DNA of 5,047 bases from Flavobacteriales bacterium UBA6693 (GTDB taxonomy: Bacteria > Bacteroidota > Bacteroidia > Flavobacteriales > Weeksellaceae), in assembly GCA_002454815.1 (NCBI GenBank), contig DKJL01000004.1, positions 2,531 to 7,577 of the forward strand. Direction: 5' to 3'. The stretch's first letter is position 1; the number at the start of each line of letters is the position of its first letter. The notes under the pieces were generated by a model. It made no database searches. It saw only the letters and a list, made by a program, of their open reading frames with translations, and was not told the DNA's origin. Made by a program: the position numbers and the translations under genes. Of the stretch, positions 1-5,047 are shown piece by piece.

Positions 1-465
1 GCAACGAAAATTGCCGGCATGGCGCGGCCGGACTTGGCCGACGAGCTGGAAAAACAATACAGAAGAGCGATTGCCGACGGCGCTGAAATTATTCTGCCGC
101 TGGAGCGGCTTTCTGAAATTGAATTTAAACCGGGGCTTATTAAATTAAATTCTGAAAATCCGATATTGCAAGAGGAAGTTTTTGGCCCATTGGGTCTCGT
201 GATGGTCGCGGCAGATGACGAAGAAGCTTTGCAGCTCGCGAATGATATTCCTTTCGGACTTTCAAATGCAGTGTGGACGGCCGACGAAAGACGCCAGCAG
301 TATTTTATCCAAAACCTTGATTCGGGGACGGTAAGTATTAATAAAGCTTCCAGCTCGGATCCGCGGTTGCCTTTCGGAGGAACCAAAACTTCCGGCTATG
401 GAAGCGAACTTTCACTCGTCGCGTTAAAAGAATTCGTGAATCTGAAGACGGTTATCGGAAATTAA
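1..465 (+). CDS. Aldehyde dehydrogenase, succinate-semialdehyde dehydrogenase type (3' end only)
   Basis: The frame is open from the first base, so this is the C-terminal 154 residues of a protein that would normally be about 450-480 residues long. The ATG at 19 is internal. The visible part is the end of an NAD(P)-dependent aldehyde dehydrogenase: EEVFGP at visible residues 58-63, whose glutamate and phenylalanine contact the nicotinamide ribose in this superfamily, then SDPRLPFGG at 119-127 and SGYG-ELS at 131-137. The last two blocks are typical of succinate-semialdehyde dehydrogenases (GabD/Sad-YneI group), which oxidise succinate semialdehyde to succinate in the cytoplasm. The catalytic cysteine and the Rossmann glycines lie upstream, outside the window, so activity and exact substrate cannot be judged. 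It ends in TAA with no clear hairpin after it. The family is secure; the substrate is inferred from the C-terminal motifs. Confidence 0.88.
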   Translation, partial: ATKIAGMARPDLADELEKQYRRAIADGAEIILPLERLSEIEFKPGLIKLNSENPILQEEVFGPLGLVMVAADDEEALQLANDIPFGLSNAVWTADERRQQYFIQNLDSGTVSINKASSSDPRLPFGGTKTSGYGSELSLVALKEFVNLKTVIGN

Positions 466-533
466 CATCACAAATTACCACTTTCTTTAATTTAACAAAT
501 CCGTGACCGGCGCATCATTAAGGTAAAGAAAGT

Positions 534-923
534 ATGAGTAAAGTAATTTTCAGCACGGCAATCATCTTTTTAATTGCCGGATGCAGACCGGAAAAAGCAA
601 AAGAAACGATAGTTTTTAAAACTTTGCTGGAGCAAAGTGCCGCTCCAATAGTTACATCCAATCCGCTCTACGCAGATACTGAAAGTTTCGAACGTCTGCT
701 CGAGCAAAACAAATTGGTGTTCTTTACCTACGGTCTCATTTCACACAATTACGCTGAATTTGAGAAGAAATATGGTATCCGGATAAAAAGTGAAAACTGT
801 GTAATTCCGCCCTCGATACAACCGATTACTAAAAATAATCTGCTGATCGCAGAATATCTAACGAAGGAATACGGCGACGGCTGGAAAGAAGAACTCCCTC
901 TCTTACCTTTGGGCGTGGAATAA
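534..923 (+). CDS. Small predicted lipoprotein of unknown function
   Basis: I do not recognise a named family. The 129-residue product starts with a very short type II signal peptide: one lysine at residue 3, a hydrophobic core from 4 to 15, and a lipobox I-A-G-C with the lipidation cysteine at residue 17. The mature part, about 113 residues, is soluble in appearance with no further membrane segment. It holds one other cysteine (residue 89, in the run KSENCVIPP) and an acidic/aromatic middle containing FEKKYGI (76-82). The residues after the cysteine (R-P-E-K) do not resemble the acidic surface-export signal known from some Bacteroidota lipoproteins, so a periplasm-facing location is the more likely inference. 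The ATG at 534 is preceded by a purine-rich stretch (520-532) with no strong Shine-Dalgarno site. The 68-base gap after the dehydrogenase shows no TAnnTTTG box, so read-through from that gene is possible. Its stop abuts the stop of the convergent exporter gene. Confidence 0.7.
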   Translation: MSKVIFSTAIIFLIAGCRPEKAKETIVFKTLLEQSAAPIVTSNPLYADTESFERLLEQNKLVFFTYGLISHNYAEFEKKYGIRIKSENCVIPPSIQPITKNNLLIAEYLTKEYGDGWKEELPLLPLGVE

Positions 924-2666
924 TTAATCCGCTGAGACCTCCGTCTTCAGTTGTGCCTGATAAAGCGTGGAATAATAACCGCCTTTCTGAAGCAGTTCTT
1001 CATGTTTCCCCTCCTCCACTATTTTCCCATGCTCCATCACGATGATTTTATCCGCATTTTCGATCGTGGAAAGTCGGTGTGCGATAATAATGGAAGTTCG
1101 GTTCTTGGTAATTTTTTCCGTGGCGCGCTGTATGAGTTTTTCACTTTCCTGATCGATCGATGACGTGGCTTCATCCAAAATTAAAATTTTTGGATCCGAA
1201 AGATAAGCCCGCAGGAAAGAAAGCAACTGGCGCTGGCCAAGCGAAATAGAGGAGCCGCGTTCGCGTACCACGTACTCGTAGCCGCCGGGCAGACTTTCAA
1301 TAAAATCATCCACCTCGATATCGCGGGCGACGCTTTTTATTTTATCCAAAGTTACGCTCTCGTCACCAAAGGCCAGATTTTCATAGATGCTTCCATGAAA
1401 AAGGAAAACATCCTGCAAAACTACCCCGATATGCCCGCGCAAATTATACAGTTCGTAGGATTTAAGATCAACGTCATCAAGTAAAATCGAACCGGAATCC
1501 GTGTCGTACAACCGCGTAATCAAGCTGATGATGGTACTTTTTCCTGCGCCGGTAGCACCAACGATCGCCACGGTTTCGCCGGGATTTACTTTAAAACTTA
1601 TTCCCTTTAAAACTTCCTGTTTTTCATCATAAGAAAAGTGAACATTCTTAAATTCAATTTTTCCCTGGAAATGATCTTTTTTAATTGTTCCTGTATTGGG
1701 CATGGCAAAATCTTCATCCATTACGCCGAGGACGCGTTCGGCGCCCACGATACCGCGCTGGATATTATTGAACCGGTCTGCGATTTGCCGCAGCGGCCGA
1801 ATTAACATCGAAATATATTGAATAAAGGCAATTACCGCTCCTGCCTTAATGGTGATAAAACCACCGTACAAAAGAATAAAGCCGATAAACAAAGACGAAA
1901 TTAGTTCGACCACCGGAAAAAAGAGCGAAAATATAAAGACGGTTCGCAGCAGCGCGGCTTTGAGTGTAACATTAATATCATCAAACTTTTTGAATTCTGC
2001 CTGCTGCCGGTTGAACACCTGCACGATCGACATGCCCGAAAGCCGCTCCTGTACAAACGAATTCTGGTTGGCCGTCCAGGTACGCTCGTCGCCAAAGGCT
2101 TTTTTCAGCCGTTTCTGGAAAAATCGTGTGATCACGACCATCAGCGGCAAAATGACCAGTGAAATATAACTGAGGTTCACGTCGACCTGAAACATCATCA
2201 CCAACACAAAAACAATCCGTAGGATATCGCCGAAGACCATCAGGAAACCGTCGGTATAAACAGTGGCAATCGTTTCCACGTCGCCCACGGCGCGCGTTAC
2301 CAATTGGCCGATAGCAGTTTTGTCAAAAAAAGCCGTACGGAAATAAATGAGTTTATGATAAAGTCGTTCGCGGATATCGCGGATCACATTCTGCGAAATA
2401 AAATTAGAGAAATAAACCAGAAAGAAATTAAGCAGCGTTTCGCCAAAGACCAGAGCAACCAAAATATAGATATGCTTCATCATCAAGTCTTTATCCCGCA
2501 GCTGGATGATGTCCGTATCGACGATCTGCATGGTAAGATAAGGACGGTACGTGGAAATCACCGACAGCACGATCGAAATAACCAGCGTGACCAGAAACCA
2601 CGACCGAAACTTCATCCCGATTACAAACAGCCGTTTAATGATATTCCAAGTCGATTGCTTCTTCAT
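924..2666 (-). CDS. ABC exporter half-transporter (fused membrane and ATPase domains, MdlB/MsbA-like)
   Basis: This complete 580-residue protein has a type I exporter membrane domain (about residues 1-320, with hydrophobic segments near 23-40, 65-88, 138-160, 163-183, 243-270 and 272-292) followed by a nucleotide-binding domain. Visible ATPase motifs are the A-loop tyrosine Y346, Walker A GATGAGKST (370-378), Q-loop Q418, signature ISLGQ (474-478), Walker B ILILD with catalytic E499, D-loop SSID (502-505) and switch H530. All catalytic residues are intact, so a homodimer with two active sites is possible. The signature departs from LSGGQ in its third position, as in the MdlB/YheH subgroup (xSVGQ), and FFDKTAIGQLVTRAVGDVE (113-131) also fits that group. 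Substrate cannot be told from sequence; lipid, peptide and drug export all occur in the family. The ATG at 2666 follows an AT-rich leader without a Shine-Dalgarno site. It lies 83 bases downstream of truA on the same strand, with a -7-like box between them. Confidence 0.95.
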   Translation of the reverse strand: MKKQSTWNIIKRLFVIGMKFRSWFLVTLVISIVLSVISTYRPYLTMQIVDTDIIQLRDKDLMMKHIYILVALVFGETLLNFFLVYFSNFISQNVIRDIRERLYHKLIYFRTAFFDKTAIGQLVTRAVGDVETIATVYTDGFLMVFGDILRIVFVLVMMFQVDVNLSYISLVILPLMVVITRFFQKRLKKAFGDERTWTANQNSFVQERLSGMSIVQVFNRQQAEFKKFDDINVTLKAALLRTVFIFSLFFPVVELISSLFIGFILLYGGFITIKAGAVIAFIQYISMLIRPLRQIADRFNNIQRGIVGAERVLGVMDEDFAMPNTGTIKKDHFQGKIEFKNVHFSYDEKQEVLKGISFKVNPGETVAIVGATGAGKSTIISLITRLYDTDSGSILLDDVDLKSYELYNLRGHIGVVLQDVFLFHGSIYENLAFGDESVTLDKIKSVARDIEVDDFIESLPGGYEYVVRERGSSISLGQRQLLSFLRAYLSDPKILILDEATSSIDQESEKLIQRATEKITKNRTSIIIAHRLSTIENADKIIVMEHGKIVEEGKHEELLQKGGYYSTLYQAQLKTEVSAD

Positions 2667-2688
2667 AAAATAAATAAAAATTTCACCG

Positions 2689-2696
2689 CAAAAATA
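2689..2696 (-). promoter_or_regulatory. Candidate -7 promoter box for the ABC exporter gene
   Basis: Read on the minus strand this is TATTTTTG, an exact match to the Bacteroidota -7 consensus TAnnTTTG. It ends 22 bases before the exporter ATG and would give a short AT-rich leader. No TTG occurs at the expected 17-23 base spacing upstream, so the -33 half is missing and the call is tentative. If real, the exporter can be transcribed separately from truA. Confidence 0.35.
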
Positions 2697-2749
2697 CAGA
2701 AATTTGGCGCGGCGGAGGATTTCAGTACGACGCGGACCAGAAACTTCGC

Positions 2750-3481
2750 TCAGAAATTATAACCCACATCCACCAAAAACAACCCTTGTGGCGGCGCCGA
2801 TGTTCCGGCCGAATTGCGGTTTTTATCGGCAATTATCCCGTGCAGCGCGGCAGGTTCTATTTTTCCGCTGCCGATTTCCACCATCGTTCCTACAATCGCG
2901 CGCACCATGTTCCGCAAAAAACGGTCCGCAGTGATGTTGAATTTTAATTCCGTGCCCGCCTGTTCCCAAATTGCTTTCGTGATCCGGCAGTTATTGGTTT
3001 TATTGTCCGTGTGGAGTTTCGCAAAACTGGTAAAATCTTCATATTCGTACAGTATTTCACACGCAGTATTCATACGGTCGATGTCCAGATCTCTTTTCCA
3101 CATTTGCCAGGCAGAATCTTGGGTGAACGGGTTTTTTTCCAGCGAAATATAATATTCATACGTACGATAAGTGGCATCAAAACGTGCGTGGAAACTTTCC
3201 GGCACAGAAAAAATTTTCTTTACGGCAATATCGGGCGGCAAAAAACTGTTCAGCTGATAAGCCAGATTTTCATTCACCGCCTGATTCGTATCGAAATGCG
3301 CGAATATTTTCTTCGCATGAACGCCGGTATCGGTTCTGCCTGCGCCGGTGATTTTAATTTCTTCGCGTAAAATGGTAGAAAGTGCCTTTTCCAGAACTTC
3401 CTGCACAGAAATCTGATTGGGCTGAATTTGAAACCCAAAATAATTTTTCCCGGAATAAGAAAATTCTACAAAATACCTCAT
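2750..3481 (-). CDS. truA: tRNA pseudouridine(38-40) synthase TruA
   Basis: TruA converts uridines 38-40 of the tRNA anticodon stem-loop to pseudouridine in the cytoplasm, normally as a homodimer. From the ATG at 3481 the protein has 243 residues, slightly shorter than the E. coli enzyme. Visible family blocks are RYFVEFSYSGKNYFG at the start, GAGRTDTGVHA (residues 46-56) with catalytic aspartate D51, FHARFDAT (97-104), the TYEYYI tyrosine block (107-112), DRFLRNMVRAIVG (186-198) and the C-terminal APPQGLFL block (229-236). The position after YFG, usually tryptophan in G-W-Q, is phenylalanine here, a conservative change. I chose ATG 3481 because the protein then starts MRYF, as flavobacterial TruA proteins do, and because the in-frame TTG at 3490 overlaps the promoter -7 box. 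It ends in TGA. It is divergent from the phosphoesterase gene and upstream of the exporter gene. Confidence 0.96.
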   Translation of the reverse strand: MRYFVEFSYSGKNYFGFQIQPNQISVQEVLEKALSTILREEIKITGAGRTDTGVHAKKIFAHFDTNQAVNENLAYQLNSFLPPDIAVKKIFSVPESFHARFDATYRTYEYYISLEKNPFTQDSAWQMWKRDLDIDRMNTACEILYEYEDFTSFAKLHTDNKTNNCRITKAIWEQAGTELKFNITADRFLRNMVRAIVGTMVEIGSGKIEPAALHGIIADKNRNSAGTSAPPQGLFLVDVGYNF

Positions 3482-3487
3482 CGGCTG

Positions 3488-3517
3488 CAAATTTACAGAA
3501 TTTTCAGGAGCACCAAA
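3488..3517 (-). promoter_or_regulatory. truA promoter, flavobacterial -33/-7 type
   Basis: On the minus strand, TTTG (3517-3514) is followed by an 18-base spacer and then TAAATTTG (3495-3488). This fits the Bacteroidota pattern TTG-N17-23-TAnnTTTG read by the primary sigma factor of this phylum. Only six bases separate the -7 box from the truA ATG, so transcription would start at or within a few bases of the start codon. The mRNA would be leaderless or nearly so. The element was matched by eye; no start-site data are available. Confidence 0.6.
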
Positions 3518-3538
3518 GTCCTATCGTTTCCGCAGTCC

Positions 3539-3606
3539 GGTCGCGCTTTCACTACTCGCTTCCCGGCTTTGCCGGGAGAGCTCAAACACGCCGTTCAATC
3601 GCGGCT
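3539..3606. repeat. Palindromic intergenic element (REP-like candidate)
   Basis: An imperfect two-level inverted repeat sits between two divergent genes. The inner hairpin has a perfect 7-bp GC-rich stem, TCCCGGC (3561-3567) and GCCGGGA (3571-3577), closed by a TTT loop. It extends by three more pairs (3558-3560 with 3579-3581) if G3578 is bulged. An outer stem pairs 3539-3545 (GGTCGCG) with 3600-3606 (CGCGGCT) through five Watson-Crick and two G-T pairs. There is no T-run after the hairpin on either strand and no gene ends here, so it does not look like a terminator. Its GC-rich arms contrast with the AT-rich sequence around it. From memory, similar palindromic units are dispersed between genes in Chryseobacterium-like genomes, but I could not verify copy number from one window. 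Confidence 0.5.
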
Positions 3607-3697
3607 ATAAATTAAGGTCCACATTTTTCCCCAGTCCAGGTTGAATCCGACAGAAATGACACGGAATTTTCGGCCTAACATTTATTTTAATTTAGTT

Positions 3698-3722
3698 CAA
3701 AACAAAAAAAACAGGAAATTTG
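3698..3722 (+). promoter_or_regulatory. Possible degenerate promoter of the phosphoesterase gene
   Basis: An A-rich tract (3698-3711) is followed by GAAATTTG (3715-3722), which differs from the -7 consensus TAnnTTTG by one base and ends four bases before the ATG at 3727. The same octamer AAATTTGC lies just before the divergent truA start. No TTG occurs at the expected distance upstream, so support is weak. The AGGA at 3713-3716, ten bases from the ATG, could instead act as a weak ribosome binding site. The sequence from 3607 to 3697 shows nothing else I can name. Confidence 0.25.
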
Positions 3723-3726
3723 CCTT

Positions 3727-4218
3727 ATGAAAATACTTTTGCTCTCAGATTCCCATTCCTATATCGACGACCGTATGCTGGAATATGCAAAAAACGCCGA
3801 TGAAATTTGGCACTGCGGAGATTTTGGCAGTTTGGAAGTCATTGAAAAACTCGAGAAAATAAAACCGCTTCGCGGCGTCTACGGAAATATCGACGGTACA
3901 GAAATCCGCAAAATAGTTCCTGAAGTTTTACGATTCAAATGCGAAGAAGTAGAAGTTCTGATGATTCACATCGGCGGTTATCCCGGGAAATACACGCCAC
4001 TAACGCGGCAGGAATTTATAAAGAAAAAGCCGGATCTTTTTATTTCCGGCCATTCGCATATTTTGAAAGCGATGTACGACGAGAAAAATAATCTACTTCA
4101 CCTCAATCCCGGCGCGGTGGGAAAAGTGGGCTGGCACCAAATGCGCACCATGATGCGTTTTGAAATTAACGGAAAAAAAATTGAGAACCTGGAAATTATC
4201 GAACTGGGCAAAAAATAA
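3727..4218 (+). CDS. YfcE/MJ0936-family metallophosphoesterase
   Basis: This 163-residue single-domain protein is a small calcineurin-like phosphoesterase, a cytoplasmic enzyme that uses two divalent metals to hydrolyse phosphodiesters. The metal-binding motifs are all present and in order: DSH (D8, H10), GD (G31-D32), GN (G53-N54), H81 in MIHIGG, and GHSH (108-111), followed by the family block NPGAVG (127-132). The third histidine motif is H-I-G-G and not the commoner H-G, but the metal-binding histidine is kept. Length matches the family (about 155-185 residues), and the start MKILLLSDSH is typical, so ATG 3727 is secure. Family members such as E. coli YfcE cleave artificial phosphodiesters in vitro; the physiological substrate is not established and cannot be read from sequence. 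It is divergent from truA and convergent with the Ppx/GppA gene, with an 11-base gap. Confidence 0.92.
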   Translation: MKILLLSDSHSYIDDRMLEYAKNADEIWHCGDFGSLEVIEKLEKIKPLRGVYGNIDGTEIRKIVPEVLRFKCEEVEVLMIHIGGYPGKYTPLTRQEFIKKKPDLFISGHSHILKAMYDEKNNLLHLNPGAVGKVGWHQMRTMMRFEINGKKIENLEIIELGKK

Positions 4219-4235
4219 AATCTCGCGATTTATTT
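4213..4235. terminator. Weak bidirectional terminator-like hairpin between convergent genes
   Basis: AAATAAA (4213-4219) and TTTATTT (4229-4235) form a perfect 7-bp inverted repeat around a 9-base loop that contains TCGCGA. The left arm contains the TAA stop of the phosphoesterase gene and the right arm the complement of the TAA stop of the Ppx/GppA gene. On the plus strand a T-rich run follows (4229-4241); on the minus strand the outgoing sequence is also T-rich. The stem is A-T only, so it would be weak, and part of the symmetry may simply reflect two facing stop codons in AT-rich DNA. Confidence 0.35.
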
Positions 4236-5047
4236 CTTTTTCACCTGTTCATACAGACTGTGAATGAGGCCATCTGCCACGGAGATTTTCGGTACCAGAA
4301 TCTTATCAATATCACTCCAGTTCATCACCTGGTTAAAAACCTGAAGCGCCGGCACCAGTACATCTGCCCGGTCTTCGCGAATGTTGTATTTCGACATTCG
4401 CTGCGGCACGGTCAGCGCGCTCATTTCTTTATAAGTTTTCTGAAGATAGGCGCTGGACATCGGTTTGCCATCTTTCGTTTTGCTCATCGAAAATAATTTA
4501 TTGATGTTTCCGCCGGAGCCTACCGCCACAATCGGTTTGCTGCTGTTAATATTTTGCCGGATTTCCTGCTTCATTTCTTTCCACTGCGCTTCTGTTACCA
4601 AATTATTCAACAGCCGGATCGTACCGATATTAAAAGACTTTTCGTACTGCATTTTTCCGTCCACATAAAAAGTGAGTTCCGTGGAGCCGCCGCCAACGTC
4701 AATATATAAGTATGCGAAATTTTTGTCTGCCGTATTCGCCACATGATTTTCGAAGACCAACGCTGCTTCCTCGTCGCCCGTGATGATTTCAATGTCGATG
4801 CCGCTGCTTTTATGCACGGCAGCAATGAGCTCGGCACCGTTTCGCGCATCGCGCATGGCGCTGGTAGCACAGGCGCGGTAAGCTTCAACCTTGTAAATTT
4901 TCATGAGATTGCTGAAAACGCTCATAGAATCCAGCACCATCTGTCGGCGTTCAGCACCGATTTCGCCGGTGGTAAAAACATCCATTCCCAAACGCAGCGG
5001 AATACGCAGCAAATTGAGCTTTGTAAATTGCGGCTTGCCTTTTTTGG
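4230..5047 (-). CDS. ppx: Ppx/GppA-family phosphatase (exopolyphosphatase-like), N-terminus beyond right edge
   Basis: The frame stays open from the stop at 4230 to the right edge, giving 271 visible residues. Roughly the first 25, including the phosphate-1 motif DxGSN, lie outside. The visible start KKGKPQFTKLNLL, before RIPLRLG, continues naturally upstream, so the TTG at 5012 is not a start. Family motifs are ACATSAMRDARN (minus strand, 4871-4836), the catalytic-type acidic block TGDEEA (4778-4761), the phosphate-2 motif DVGGGSTE (4700-4677), NIGTIRLL (4628-4605), VGSGGN (4521-4504) and the terminal DRADVLVPAL/ISVADGL blocks. Proteins of this ASKHA-fold family release phosphate from the ends of polyphosphate or convert pppGpp to ppGpp. 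The short form (about 300 residues expected, with no C-terminal HD-like domain) is usual in Bacteroidota and is often annotated as exopolyphosphatase. Which substrate it uses cannot be decided here. Confidence 0.92.
   Translation of the reverse strand, partial: KKGKPQFTKLNLLRIPLRLGMDVFTTGEIGAERRQMVLDSMSVFSNLMKIYKVEAYRACATSAMRDARNGAELIAAVHKSSGIDIEIITGDEEAALVFENHVANTADKNFAYLYIDVGGGSTELTFYVDGKMQYEKSFNIGTIRLLNNLVTEAQWKEMKQEIRQNINSSKPIVAVGSGGNINKLFSMSKTKDGKPMSSAYLQKTYKEMSALTVPQRMSKYNIREDRADVLVPALQVFNQVMNWSDIDKILVPKISVADGLIHSLYEQVKKK

Noticed and set aside
19..21. ATG at 19 as the start of the dehydrogenase
   Set aside because: The residues before it continue the conserved aldehyde dehydrogenase sequence, and the protein would lack its catalytic domain; it is an internal methionine of a gene cut by the left edge.
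1901..2095. Minus-strand frame of 64 residues inside the exporter gene
   Set aside because: It is an out-of-frame shadow of the membrane domain of the exporter.
2304..2762. Long open frame on the plus strand opposite the exporter start and the truA-exporter gap
   Set aside because: It is antisense to a well-supported ABC exporter gene and has a low-complexity, charged composition without recognisable motifs.
2814..3370. Open frames on the plus strand opposite truA
   Set aside because: They lie antisense to a clear truA gene, show no motifs, and have no promoter or ribosome binding site support.
3482..3490. Extension of truA to the TTG at 3490, adding three residues
   Set aside because: The TTG lies inside the promoter -7 box, and the protein from the ATG at 3481 begins exactly as expected for flavobacterial TruA.
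3558..3581. GC-rich hairpin as a rho-independent terminator
   Set aside because: It lies between the 5' ends of two divergent genes and has no T-run on either strand.
3382..3615. Short plus-strand open frames running from the truA 5' end through the palindromic element
   Set aside because: Their C-terminal part is only a translation of the GC-rich palindrome and the rest is antisense to truA; no protein family is recognisable.
5010..5012. TTG at 5012 as the start of the Ppx/GppA gene
   Set aside because: The frame remains open to the window edge and the upstream residues fit the family; starting here would remove the essential N-terminal phosphate-binding motif.

Overview
The window looks like ordinary chromosomal core sequence from a member of the Bacteroidota, probably a flavobacterium of the Chryseobacterium/Kaistella kind. 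The protein sequences have that flavour, and upstream of truA there is a good match to the flavobacterial promoter pattern TTG-N17-23-TAnnTTTG. Shine-Dalgarno sites are weak or absent, as is usual in this phylum. The genus is inferred from recollection of family sequences, not from a search.

Layout from left to right: the 3' end of an aldehyde dehydrogenase gene of the succinate-semialdehyde dehydrogenase type (+); a small predicted lipoprotein of unknown function (+); a full-length ABC exporter half-transporter (-), whose stop codon directly abuts that of the lipoprotein gene; truA, the tRNA pseudouridine synthase gene (-), 83 bases upstream of the exporter; a 245-base divergent intergenic region holding the truA promoter and a palindromic repeat-like element; a YfcE/MJ0936-type metallophosphoesterase (+); and a Ppx/GppA-type phosphatase (-), convergent with the phosphoesterase and cut by the right edge.

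The genes do not form one pathway. truA and the exporter are co-directional and may be partly co-transcribed, although the exporter has its own -7-like box. The phosphoesterase and the Ppx/GppA protein both belong to families that hydrolyse phosphoester or phosphoanhydride bonds, but they are convergent, so no joint regulation is implied. The coding density is high and the longest gene-free stretch is 245 bases. No tRNA or rRNA genes, CRISPR arrays, insertion sequences or phage genes were seen.

Two start positions need care. truA most likely starts at the ATG at 3481, not at the TTG at 3490, which lies inside the promoter -7 box. The Ppx/GppA frame is open through the right edge and should not be started at the TTG at 5012. 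I found no convincing new multi-gene system. The points most worth checking are the predicted leaderless or nearly leaderless truA transcript, the palindromic element between truA and the phosphoesterase gene, and the uncharacterised lipoprotein with its zero-gap convergent junction.
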